A program made the position numbers and the translations under genes. The notes beneath the pieces were generated by a model that was given only the letters and a program-made list of their open reading frames with translations, ran no database searches and was not told the DNA's origin. Of a stretch of DNA of 64,000 nucleotides, positions 25,021-33,367 are shown one piece after another. The number at the start of each line of letters is the position of its first letter. Positions within the stretch are counted from its first letter, which is position 1. The DNA comes from a bacterium (lineage in GTDB: Bacteria > Desulfobacterota > DSWW01): positions 1 to 64,000 of the forward strand of contig JANQFG010000211.1 in NCBI GenBank assembly GCA_028277985.1. The letters run 5' to 3'.

Positions 25021-26820
25021 GTGATTAGGAAAAGGACCAGTGCCCTCCGTGGCTTCGTTTGCCTCACCATCCTCACAACGTTCGTTGCTTTGAGGGTCTC
25101 GACCGTTGAGGCGTCCTGGCTCATCGAGCCCGAGCGTTTCCATGCATCCGCCCACGGCCAGACATCTTGTGTGGAGTGTCACGGCGATATAGCCCACAAG
25201 ACACCCCATCCGGATGTCCGGAATGTGAACAAGTCGATCAAGGAGTTCTTCCGTGCCGAGCAGTGCGAAGACTGCCACATGGAGGTCTTTGAAGAGGTCG
25301 ATGAAGGGAGCCATGGCGGCATGACGGACAAGTCCGTCGAAGAGCTGGAATACTGCATTGGATGCCATGACCCGCACTACGAGATGTCCGCATCTGCCCG
25401 GAAAGCCGGGGTCGACCTTTCCTTGCCTGCGGAGAAGAAGTGCGGCACCTGTCACGAGTACAGAGACGTTCTGCCCGGTCTTTCCGATGAGGATGAGACA
25501 TGCATGGGCTGCCATCGCCACACGACGAATGACGATCCGGAAGCCGCGGAAAGAGTGGCTCGTCTCTGTTTTCACTGTCATGGGGGCGAAGATGCGCGGG
25601 AATCAGCTCGAATCCACCCCGGTCTCGCCATGATGGATATACAGGCGCACTCATCTTCACCACACCATGCTGTGTCCTGCCTGGTGTGCCATCCGGGCTC
25701 GGCGCAGTACGGCCACGCCGAGCAACCCCTGGGAGACTGCCTGGATTGCCACGTCCACCACGACGAGAAGGTCACTCATGCTGCACACCTGACCGTATCC
25801 TGTCAGGCCTGCCATCTCGAAGGAGTCACAGCTTTGAAGGACGCGGCTTCAGGACAGGTCCTGTGGCGCATCGAGCGCGAGCCGGGCGAGGTGAGCCGGG
25901 TCCATCACATGGTCCGGGCGGGTGACGAAGAGGCGTGCAGGCGATGCCACGCGGAGGGCCATTCTCTGGGTGCGGTGGCCATGGTGCTTCCGGCCAAGAG
26001 CGTGATCTGTATGCCCTGCCATCCATCCACGCTGTCGGTTGGTGACACGACAACGGTCATCGCCTTGCTGATCTTCCTTGCAGGATTCGTGGGCGTAGGT
26101 TCCGTCTGGCTCTCCGGAAGTCTCACGTCGGACATCGAGCAGCGGGAAGAGAACAAAGCCTGGGGAATGACAAGAGGCCTCGTAGGCGCACTGTTCTCGG
26201 TGCGGCTCTTCTCCATGATGAACACCCTGATACTGGACGGGCTTCTTCAGCGTCGCCTGTTTCGTCAGAACAAGGCGCGATGGGCGATCCATCAGCTCAT
26301 CTTTCTGCCTTTCCTTTTCCGGTTCAGCTGGGGCCTTGTCGGCCTGTTTGCCTCCCTTCATCATCCGGATTGGCAAGGGACCTGGGTTCTTCTCGACAAG
26401 AACCATCCGGCCACGGCATTTCTGTTCGACCTGACCGGCGTGATGGTGATACTGGGCATCGCCTGCGCGGTCCTGCGCAGGGCGAACAGGCCGTCGGAGG
26501 AGATTGTTCCCGGGTTGCCAAAGCCGGATTGGGCAGCCAACGCCCTGCTGACGGGCATAGTCCTCGTCGGGTTCCTGGTGGAGGGAATGCGCATCGCCAT
26601 GACGGGCAGCCCGGTGGGGTCGGAGTACGCTTTCGTGGGCCACGGGTTGAGCCGGCTCTTCACCGGGGTTGAATTGACGAGTCTTTACGGCTACGTGTGG
26701 TACATCCACGCGATTCTGACAGGGGCATTTGTGGCCTATCTGCCCTTCAGCAGGATGATCCACATGATCACGGTCCCGATCTCCCTGGCACTGAATGCAG
26801 GAACGAAGCATGCGCACTGA
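25021..26820 (+). CDS. Eleven-haem c-type cytochrome fused to a NarI/HdrE-like membrane domain
   Basis: The 599-residue protein begins with a signal sequence (residues 1-31, ending VEA). About 310 periplasmic residues follow, holding eleven CxxCH haem sites (CVECH, CEDCH, CIGCH, CGTCH, CMGCH, CFHCH, CLVCH, CLDCH, CQACH, CRRCH, CMPCH). After that come about five membrane helices resembling the b-haem NarI/DsrM/HdrE domain. It probably exchanges electrons between quinones and periplasmic partners. The GTG at 25021 gives the cleanest signal peptide; TTG codons at 24985/24988 are alternatives. The downstream HdrD-like protein is a candidate cytoplasmic partner. Confidence 0.85.
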   Translation: MIRKRTSALRGFVCLTILTTFVALRVSTVEASWLIEPERFHASAHGQTSCVECHGDIAHKTPHPDVRNVNKSIKEFFRAEQCEDCHMEVFEEVDEGSHGGMTDKSVEELEYCIGCHDPHYEMSASARKAGVDLSLPAEKKCGTCHEYRDVLPGLSDEDETCMGCHRHTTNDDPEAAERVARLCFHCHGGEDARESARIHPGLAMMDIQAHSSSPHHAVSCLVCHPGSAQYGHAEQPLGDCLDCHVHHDEKVTHAAHLTVSCQACHLEGVTALKDAASGQVLWRIEREPGEVSRVHHMVRAGDEEACRRCHAEGHSLGAVAMVLPAKSVICMPCHPSTLSVGDTTTVIALLIFLAGFVGVGSVWLSGSLTSDIEQREENKAWGMTRGLVGALFSVRLFSMMNTLILDGLLQRRLFRQNKARWAIHQLIFLPFLFRFSWGLVGLFASLHHPDWQGTWVLLDKNHPATAFLFDLTGVMVILGIACAVLRRANRPSEEIVPGLPKPDWAANALLTGIVLVGFLVEGMRIAMTGSPVGSEYAFVGHGLSRLFTGVELTSLYGYVWYIHAILTGAFVAYLPFSRMIHMITVPISLALNAGTKHAH

Positions 26821-27173
26821 GATAGAGGGCGGCTGCACCGAAAAAGGAAGGAATCAATGAGAGGGGTCAGGCCGGACCGCAGGAAGCCATTGCCGCGGTT
26901 CCCGGCAGAGCTGGAGTAAAAAAAAAGGGGACAGAGCTATTTTTCGGGCAGGTCCTGCCCTTCGGGCAAAACAAGAAGGAACAGGGGAAAGCGGTTTCGA
27001 GCGATCGACTTCTTGGGTTTCAGGTATTAGGTATCAGGTCCCAGCCACTACCCCGCCGAGTGTATCCGATAAGTGGGAGGATGGGAGAGGGAGAGACGGA
27101 GCCCAAGCAAATCGGAGATGGAAGCCGGGACAGCAATCCGATTGATAACCGAACGCAAGGAGGGAATGTTGGG
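26821..27173. other. Gene-free stretch with REP/RAYT-type sequence fragments
   Basis: I see no gene here. It contains GAGGGGTCAGGCC (about 26860), a GGGGACAGAGCTATTTTT motif (about 26929-26946) and a short GGGCAGG/CCTGCCC hairpin. Such motifs commonly flank REP-associated tyrosine transposases in Desulfobacterota, but no transposase is present. Confidence 0.5.
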
Positions 27174-27596
27174 ATGGAAATCCAAGGATACAATATGCCG
27201 GATGATCTCTACTACGAGGAAAATCACTTCTGGGTCCGGGTCGAGGGAGACACGATCGTGATGGGTATGGACGATTTTGCCCAGGACCTGGCCGGGGATG
27301 TCGTGTATGTGCAGCTTCCTTTCGAGGGCAAGAAGCTGACCACCGGCAAGAGCTTTGCCCGGGTGGAGTCCGGGAAATGGGTGGGAAAGGTGTTCGCCCC
27401 GGTCAGCGGCGTGGTGGCGGAGAGCAACGAGGAGCTCGAGAGCAACCCTACCCTGATCAATGAAGACTGTTACGGCAAGGGTTGGATGTACAAGATCACG
27501 CCGAACGATATGGGGGAGGTGGAAAACCTCATCAAGGGCGCCGAGGCGGTGGAGAAGTGGCTCATAGCGGATATCGAGAAGTACAAGCAGGACTGA
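27174..27596 (+). CDS. GcvH-like lipoyl carrier protein, LbpA-type candidate
   Basis: The 140-residue protein is a single GcvH-fold lipoyl domain with Lys68 in VESGKWVGK as the lipoylation site, followed by APVSG and INEDCYGKGW. The SGKWVG sequence around the lysine differs from the ESVKA of standard GcvH. It resembles, as far as I recall the family, lipoate-binding proteins (LbpA) of the sHdr sulfur pathway. It lies just upstream of an HdrD-like gene and a lipoate-assembly cluster, and no gcvP is present. An aminomethyl carrier for the gcvT at 11115 remains possible. AAGGAGGG precedes the ATG. Confidence 0.82.
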   Translation: MEIQGYNMPDDLYYEENHFWVRVEGDTIVMGMDDFAQDLAGDVVYVQLPFEGKKLTTGKSFARVESGKWVGKVFAPVSGVVAESNEELESNPTLINEDCYGKGWMYKITPNDMGEVENLIKGAEAVEKWLIADIEKYKQD

Positions 27597-27630
27597 TCCC
27601 ACTGATCGACACGCTTGAGGGTATGAATCG

Positions 27631-29307
27631 ATGAGCCGAGCTGATGAGCAGTTGAAGGACCTGCCGCCACTGTCCGACAAGGACAGGGCCTTGTACGGCA
27701 AGCTCGACGAAGAAACGAACCGCTTCCTCCGCAACCGGTACAACCGGATCACGAGATGGGTGATCGCAGACTTGCTGAAGCGCAGCGCATCGAGGACCCC
27801 GGACAAGCCTGCTCTCGTTTTCGGTGACAGGATTCTCACCTACAGCGAGCTGGATGAAGCCTCCAATCGGGTTGCCAACGCCCTCCTCGATCTGGGCCTC
27901 GAGCGGTTCGACCGGGTAGCGGTTCTGGCGCACAACACACTTCACCACGTGCTGACCTGGCTGGGTGCGGCCAAGGCCGGGTGCATCTACCTTGCCGTCA
28001 ACTATCTGCTCCGTGGGAAAGATATCGCCTACTGCGTGAACCACTCCGAGTCGAAGGTCTTCATCGTGGAGGATGCACTCCACGACCTGGTGGCAGAGGT
28101 CCGCGGCGAGATGCCCACGGTCGGGCATTTCATCTGGTCGAATCAGGGACTCGGGCAAGAGGCCCCGAAGGACTGGATCGATTTCGACGCCTTGTCCGCA
28201 AATCGATCTTCCTCGGAGCCGGGTGTGGCCCTCCACATCGAAGATCCGGTGCAGATGACCTACACGAGCGGTACCGAATCCCTGCCCAAAGGGGTGGTCC
28301 TGACCAACCAGTCCCTCATGGCCCAGTACATGGGCTGTATCCTGGAGGGAGAGTTCCGCCAGGATGACATCAGCATCAATGCCATGCCCATTTTTCACTG
28401 CGCCCAGCGGGACGTCTTCATGACGCCCATGTTCTGGGTCGGCGCCACAAACGTGATGCTGCCCGTTGCCGAAGTGCCCAAGATTCTCGAAGCGATCGAA
28501 GCCCATCGCGCGACCGTGTTCTTTGCGCCGCCCACGGTATGGATCGGGCTGCTTCGCCATCCGGACTTCGAGAAGCGGGATCTCTCTTCCCTGCAGAAAG
28601 GCTATTACGGGGCATCGATCATGCCGGTCGAGATCCTCAGAGAGATCCAGCAGAGGCTTCCCTCCTGCCGGCGTTTGTATAACTTTTACGGGCAGACCGA
28701 GCTCTCCCCGTACCACACGCTGCTCAAGCCGGAAGACCAGTTGCCCAAGGCCGGCTCGGCCGGGCAGAGCGGGATCAACATGGAAACCGTCCTGATCGAC
28801 GACGATGGAAATGCGGTGGAGCAGCCGCACCTTCCGGGTGAGATCTGCGGACGGGGTCCTCATGCCATGCTGATGTATTTCAAAGACCCGGAAAAGACCG
28901 AGGCGGCCATGGAGGGCGGTTGGTTCCATTCCGGGGATGTGGGTATCTATGACGAGGACAATTATGTGACGGTGGTGGACCGGAAGAAGGATATGGTGAA
29001 GACCGGCGGCGAGAACGTATCGAGCCGGGAGGTGGAAGAGGTGATCTACCGGTTCCCGGGTGTGTCCGAGGTCGCGGTCATCGGCCTGCCTCACCCGAAA
29101 TGGGTCGAGGCGGTGACCGCTGTGGTGATCCCCAAGCCGGGGGAGAAGATCGACGAAGGAGACGTGGTCGCGTACTGCAAAAGGGAACTCGCCGGGTTCA
29201 AGGTCCCGAAGATCGTGGTCGTGGCGGACGAGTTGCCGAAGACGCCTACAGGAAAGATTCTCAAACGAAATCTGCGAGACGCCTACGCGGAGCGAGTGAA
29301 AGAGTAG
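27631..29307 (+). CDS. Acyl-CoA synthetase (AMP-forming, FadD-like)
   Basis: The 558-residue ligase has the P-loop variant YTSGTESLPKG, NFYGQTELSP, GWFHSGDVG, the DRKKDMVKTGGENV hinge motif and the catalytic lysine in TPTGKILKRNL. It forms a CoA thioester from a carboxylic acid. Its start is 35 bases after the lipoyl carrier gene and it shares its direction. The Glu in the usually Thr-rich P-loop (TSGTES) is a little unusual. Substrate unknown; it is only distantly similar to the synthetase at 13976. Confidence 0.86.
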   Translation: MSRADEQLKDLPPLSDKDRALYGKLDEETNRFLRNRYNRITRWVIADLLKRSASRTPDKPALVFGDRILTYSELDEASNRVANALLDLGLERFDRVAVLAHNTLHHVLTWLGAAKAGCIYLAVNYLLRGKDIAYCVNHSESKVFIVEDALHDLVAEVRGEMPTVGHFIWSNQGLGQEAPKDWIDFDALSANRSSSEPGVALHIEDPVQMTYTSGTESLPKGVVLTNQSLMAQYMGCILEGEFRQDDISINAMPIFHCAQRDVFMTPMFWVGATNVMLPVAEVPKILEAIEAHRATVFFAPPTVWIGLLRHPDFEKRDLSSLQKGYYGASIMPVEILREIQQRLPSCRRLYNFYGQTELSPYHTLLKPEDQLPKAGSAGQSGINMETVLIDDDGNAVEQPHLPGEICGRGPHAMLMYFKDPEKTEAAMEGGWFHSGDVGIYDEDNYVTVVDRKKDMVKTGGENVSSREVEEVIYRFPGVSEVAVIGLPHPKWVEAVTAVVIPKPGEKIDEGDVVAYCKRELAGFKVPKIVVVADELPKTPTGKILKRNLRDAYAERVKE

Positions 29308-29350
29308 GCAAGGACAAAGGACAAAGGGAAGAGGACAAAGACGCAAGGAA

Positions 29351-29437
29351 AGGGGTCAGGCCGTAACTATCAACCTTACGGGGCCCCGGCCTACCCCCTT
29401 TGCCGTTCGTAGGGTTGATAGTTACGGCCTGACCCCT
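29351..29437. repeat. Large REP-type palindrome (25-base perfect arms)
   Basis: The arms at 29351-29375 and 29413-29437 are exact inverted copies, each containing GGGGTCAGGCCGTAACTATC or its complement; pairing extends five more bases with one mismatch. It may also terminate transcription of the acyl-CoA synthetase gene. Confidence 0.85.
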
Positions 29438-29462
29438 CGAGCCGGCTGACCCCTCGAGCCGG
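29429..29462. repeat. 17-base tandem direct repeat
   Basis: CTGACCCCTCGAGCCGG occurs twice without a gap at the edge of the large palindrome, probably a by-product of REP element duplication. Confidence 0.75.
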
Positions 29463-29486
29463 CACCGCTTCAGGGTCAACCGGGAG

Positions 29487-29508
29487 ATTGCTTCGCTTCG
29501 CTCGCAAT
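29487..29508. repeat. ATTGCTTCG...CGCAAT palindromic repeat
   Basis: A short palindrome with ATTGC/GCAAT ends belonging to the same family as those at 2953-2983 and 36663-36756. It lies just upstream of the HdrD-like gene. Confidence 0.55.
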
Positions 29509-29552
29509 GTCCGACAATGGAAGCGCTCCCAGGAATGACGGAGAGATAGAGC

Positions 29553-30740
29553 TTGTCGCACAGAGACTATAGCATCAAGGAGCTCATTCAGGCGCAGGCA
29601 TGCACTTCCTGCTGTCTGTGTGCCGATGTTTGTCCTGCGGTCGCCGCGAGCAAGGACGCACAACTCTCCGGAGTGTATCGCCTCGATGAGCTGAACAGGA
29701 TCAACCGGGCGCGGACGGGCCTGCTGAGGCGAATCTTCCGGAACCGGGCGCCTTCTCTCGAGGAACTGAAGGAATTCAGCGACACGGTCTACCGTTGCAC
29801 CCTCTGCGGCCGGTGCCAGGAAGTGTGCCCGGCGGGAATCTCCTTGAAGGACATCTGGGTCTCCCTCCGCCAGGATCTCGTTCATTCCGAGGCCTACCCG
29901 AAAAAGGTGGACATGATCCGGGAGAACCTGGAGGAGAGCCACAACGTCTTTGCCGAGGACAACGAGGAGCGGGCCCTCTGGGTGGAGGACATGCCCGATG
30001 CCCCTGAGCACGGATACATCAAGGATCGAGCCGAGGTCGTCTACTTCACCGGATGCGTGTCCGCTTACTTCCCCATGGCCCAGACCATACCGATCGCCCT
30101 TGCAGAGATTCTCGAGAGTGCGGAAGTCGATTTTACCCTCCTGGGCGGTGACGAATGGTGTTGCGGGTTTCCCCTGCTCGGGGCGGGCCTTCGAGAGCGG
30201 GCCAAAGAGTACATCGAGCACAACCTCGAAGCGGTCCGGCAGAAGGGGGCGAGCAGGGTCGTATTTGCATGCCCCTCCTGTTACCAGATGTGGCGTGAGC
30301 ACTACCCGAAGGCGTTTCCTATCGCCCATGTGACCGAGTTCCTGAAAGAGCTGATTGTGGCCGGACGCGTTCCCCTGGACGATCTAGACATGACCGTGAC
30401 CTACCACGACCCGTGCGACTTGGGAAGGGCTGCACGAGTCTTCGAAGCGCCGCGCGAGATCATCCGCAGCATTCCCGGCGTGAAACTGATCGAGCTTCCT
30501 GCCAATCGAGAGAACTGCCCGTGTTGCGGCGGCGGCGGCAACCTGGAGATGATCGATACGGACCTGTCCAAGGAGATCGCTCAGCAGAAGGTGGAGGAGG
30601 TCCTGAAGACCGGGGCGGGGGCGGTTGTGACCGCATGCCAGCAGTGCGTGCGGACCATGAACACCTATGTGCGGAGAAACAAGATCAAGCTCAAAGTCCT
30701 GGACATCGTCCAGCTCGTACGCATGGCCATGAAAGAATAG
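29553..30740 (+). CDS. HdrD-like iron-sulfur protein with two ferredoxin sites and CCG domains
   Basis: The 395-residue cytoplasmic protein has two 4Fe-4S motifs (CTSCCLCADVCP and CTLCGRCQEVCP). Two cysteine-rich CCG domains follow (WCCGFPLLGAG with ACPSCY; NCPCCGGGGNLEM with ACQQC). This is the arrangement of HdrD/GlpC/DsrK-type disulfide or thiol oxidoreductases. It begins at a TTG with GGAGAG upstream and ends four bases before the lipoate ligase gene. Between a lipoyl carrier and lipoate enzymes, it may oxidise or reduce a lipoyl-bound or low-molecular-weight thiol (inference). Confidence 0.87.
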   Translation: MSHRDYSIKELIQAQACTSCCLCADVCPAVAASKDAQLSGVYRLDELNRINRARTGLLRRIFRNRAPSLEELKEFSDTVYRCTLCGRCQEVCPAGISLKDIWVSLRQDLVHSEAYPKKVDMIRENLEESHNVFAEDNEERALWVEDMPDAPEHGYIKDRAEVVYFTGCVSAYFPMAQTIPIALAEILESAEVDFTLLGGDEWCCGFPLLGAGLRERAKEYIEHNLEAVRQKGASRVVFACPSCYQMWREHYPKAFPIAHVTEFLKELIVAGRVPLDDLDMTVTYHDPCDLGRAARVFEAPREIIRSIPGVKLIELPANRENCPCCGGGGNLEMIDTDLSKEIAQQKVEEVLKTGAGAVVTACQQCVRTMNTYVRRNKIKLKVLDIVQLVRMAMKE

Positions 30741-30744
30741 TACC

Positions 30745-32319
30745 ATGAAGACCTTTCGACTCCTCGACACGCCGGCCATGACGGCTGCGGAGAACATGGC
30801 CCTGGACGAGGCCCTCGTCGAGTTGAAGGGTCGGGGGCGCACACCGAACACGATTCGCTTCCTCCAGTTTTCCCCCAGGACCATCCTTGTCGGGTTTCAC
30901 CAGTCGGTTGCCGAAGAGGTTCGTACCGAGTACTGCGCGCTCCACGATATTCAGATCAACCGACGCATCACCGGCGGCGGCGCTATCTTCTTTGACGAGA
31001 GCCAGCTTGGGTGGGAGGTGATCTGCGACAAGGGATTCTTCGATCTCCGGTTTGTGAACAACAGGCTGTTCAAGACATTGTGCGATCCGGTCATCACGGC
31101 GCTGGCCCGGTGGGGCCTGGAAGCCGACTTTCGGCCGAGGAACGACATCGAGATCGGGGGCCGTAAGCTCTCGGGTACGGGGGGAACCGAATCGGAGGGA
31201 GCCTTCCTGTTCCAGGGAACCATGCTCGTCGATTTCGATGTGGACACCATGCTCAGGGCATTGCGCATCCCCGTAGAGAAGCTCAAAGCGAAGGAAATCG
31301 ATTCGGTCAAGGAAAGAGTGACTTGTCTTCGGTGGGAGCTGGGCCGCGTGCCCCCGCTGGAAGAGATCAAAGATGCGATACGGTCCGGATTCGAGAAAGG
31401 CCTGATGATCCGGCTCGAGCCCGGCGGGCTCACGTGGGAGGAGGAAGACCTTTTCCGTGCAAAGCTCGAGTACTTCGAGTCCGAGGAGTGGATCGATCAG
31501 GTGCGGCCGGCTTTTCAGAGAAACAAGACCGTCCAGGCGGCCTACAAGGCGGAGGCGGGTATGGTCCGGTTCACCCTGGTGGTCAACCCGTTGCGTCGCC
31601 GGGTAGAGGACCTGTACATCACCGGGGACTTCCTTTCCTTTCCGACCCGGGCGCTCTACGACCTTCAGGCGATCCTGCGCGGGATGCCGCTCGAACGGGA
31701 TCGGCTCGCGGATCGCGTGAAGGAGTTCTTTGACCAGGGCAGAATCCGCATCCCCGGGATGACGTGCGAGGATTTCTTGAAGCCCCTGGAGCACGCCTTC
31801 GACAAGATCGACATGGCAAGGTTCGGGATTCCCCTCGAGTACTGCAATCAGATATCCGTGACCAACGGGCCTTTCGAAGAGGTTCTGCGAAAGAAGCCCT
31901 CGGTTCTTCTCCTTCCCTACTGTGCCAAGCTCACCACCTGCGACTTGAGGTACGAGAAAGGGTGTCACCTGTGCGGGGACTGCTCGACCGGGGACGCCTG
32001 GACGCGGGGGCTGGCCGAGAAAATGGAGATCGTTTCCATCGTCAGCTTCGAAGATCTCAAGGCTGAGCTCGAGAAGATGAAAGCCTCCGGCGTGCCGGCC
32101 TTTATCGGTTGCTGTTGCGAGCCTTTCTTCACAAAACACGTGGACGACTTCGATGCAGCCGGCGTTCCAGGAATCCTGCTCGATATCGACAACACGACCT
32201 GTTACGAGCTCGATCAGGCCAAGCAGGCTTACGCCGGTCGCTTCGAGAATCAGACACGGGTCAACCTGGATCTGCTCGACGCGGTTCTGAATGTCCGCAA
32301 TGAAGACGCTGAAATGTGA
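30745..32319 (+). CDS. Lipoate-protein ligase fused to DUF116 (sLpl(AB)-like)
   Basis: The 524-residue protein has three parts. Residues about 1-225 are a lipoate/octanoate-protein ligase catalytic domain (RRITGGGAIFFD, Lys in GGRKLSGTGG). Residues about 235-345 are a C-terminal LplB-like accessory domain (FRAKLEYFESEEWI...LVVNPLRRRVEDLYITGDF). Residues about 395-515 are a cysteine-rich DUF116 domain (LLPYCAKLTTC, KGCHLCGDC, FIGCCCEPF). It overlaps the next gene by 29 bases, so it is translationally coupled. It likely attaches octanoate or lipoate to the GcvH/LbpA-like protein. The role of DUF116 is unknown. Confidence 0.85.
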   Translation: MKTFRLLDTPAMTAAENMALDEALVELKGRGRTPNTIRFLQFSPRTILVGFHQSVAEEVRTEYCALHDIQINRRITGGGAIFFDESQLGWEVICDKGFFDLRFVNNRLFKTLCDPVITALARWGLEADFRPRNDIEIGGRKLSGTGGTESEGAFLFQGTMLVDFDVDTMLRALRIPVEKLKAKEIDSVKERVTCLRWELGRVPPLEEIKDAIRSGFEKGLMIRLEPGGLTWEEEDLFRAKLEYFESEEWIDQVRPAFQRNKTVQAAYKAEAGMVRFTLVVNPLRRRVEDLYITGDFLSFPTRALYDLQAILRGMPLERDRLADRVKEFFDQGRIRIPGMTCEDFLKPLEHAFDKIDMARFGIPLEYCNQISVTNGPFEEVLRKKPSVLLLPYCAKLTTCDLRYEKGCHLCGDCSTGDAWTRGLAEKMEIVSIVSFEDLKAELEKMKASGVPAFIGCCCEPFFTKHVDDFDAAGVPGILLDIDNTTCYELDQAKQAYAGRFENQTRVNLDLLDAVLNVRNEDAEM

Positions 32320-33367
32320 CATCCTGGTCGTGGGTGCAGGCCCTGCCGGCTCCTCGGCCGCCCGTGCGGCCGCAAGGAGAGGGCTCGATGTCCTTCTGGT
32401 GGAGCGCCGCGATACGATCGGCGTGCCCGTGCAGTGTGCCGAGTTCATACCGGCTCCACTCCTGGGGGAGATCGACGTCCCGCGTGATGCGGTCGTTCAA
32501 CCCGTGAAAGAGATGGTCACGATTCTGCCCAACGGCGAGCAAAAGGTGATGCGGTCGCCCGGTTTCACAATCCGGCGGGACCTCTTTGACCAGGCGCTCG
32601 CCCGTGCTGCAGAAACGGAAGGGGCGAGGCTGCTTGCCTCCACCCGGGCCGTGCGCATGGAAGAGGGGCTGGTGGTCTCGAGGAGCAAGGGGGAAGCCGA
32701 GGAGGCAAGGATTGCGGCGACAGTGATCATCGGTGCAGATGGACCGAATTCGACGGTGGGCCGATGGATCGGCTCTGAGAATGGCAACCTGATACCGGCG
32801 GCCCAATGGAGGGTGCCCCTCTTGTCGTCGATGGACTGCACGGAAGTGTATTTTGACGAAGCCTTTTACGGAGGATACGCCTGGCTCTTTCCGGTGGGGC
32901 GGGAAGCGAACGTCGGGTTGGGAAGAAAGCGAAGAGAAGCACACCACGAGACGATCGGCCGGGCGCTGGAGAGCTTCGTCTCTCGCCTGGCGCAACAGGG
33001 GAAGATCGAGCCGCGACCCGTGCGAACCATGGCGGGTTGGATTCCTGCTGAACCGGTCCGCTGGATTACCCTGGGGAAGTTCCTCCTTGTCGGGGATGCA
33101 GCAGGCCATACTCACCCGATCACGGGTGCCGGCGTGTCCCAGGCCGTGATCGGGGGGAGGATGGCCGGGAAGTGGGCGGCTCGTGCCGTGGAGACCGGAG
33201 ACACGGGCTTGCTCGGCGAGTACGAACAGGAATGGCGCGAGCTGTTCGGGGAGGCCCAGCAGAGGGCCCACCACCGCCGGAAGTCGCTCGAAGAGAATTG
33301 GGACCATCTCGATACCGCGGTGAAGACCTCGTGGATCGCATTCCGGGGCTACTATGCCGACCCGTAA
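32291..33367 (+). CDS. FAD-dependent geranylgeranyl-reductase-like protein, LipT candidate
   Basis: The 358-residue flavoprotein has the FAD motif ILVVGAGPAGSSAARAAARR, a second FAD segment GDAAGHTHPITGAGVSQAV, and the mid-protein IIGADGPNSTVGRW of the geranylgeranyl reductase family. In this setting, between a lipoate ligase and two radical SAM proteins, it matches the flavoprotein called LipT that accompanies LipS1/LipS2, where an electron-donor role is proposed. The start could also be the ATG at 32300. Its stop overlaps the next start by 14 bases. A quinone- or lipid-reducing role is the alternative. Confidence 0.75.
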   Translation: MSAMKTLKCDILVVGAGPAGSSAARAAARRGLDVLLVERRDTIGVPVQCAEFIPAPLLGEIDVPRDAVVQPVKEMVTILPNGEQKVMRSPGFTIRRDLFDQALARAAETEGARLLASTRAVRMEEGLVVSRSKGEAEEARIAATVIIGADGPNSTVGRWIGSENGNLIPAAQWRVPLLSSMDCTEVYFDEAFYGGYAWLFPVGREANVGLGRKRREAHHETIGRALESFVSRLAQQGKIEPRPVRTMAGWIPAEPVRWITLGKFLLVGDAAGHTHPITGAGVSQAVIGGRMAGKWAARAVETGDTGLLGEYEQEWRELFGEAQQRAHHRRKSLEENWDHLDTAVKTSWIAFRGYYADP

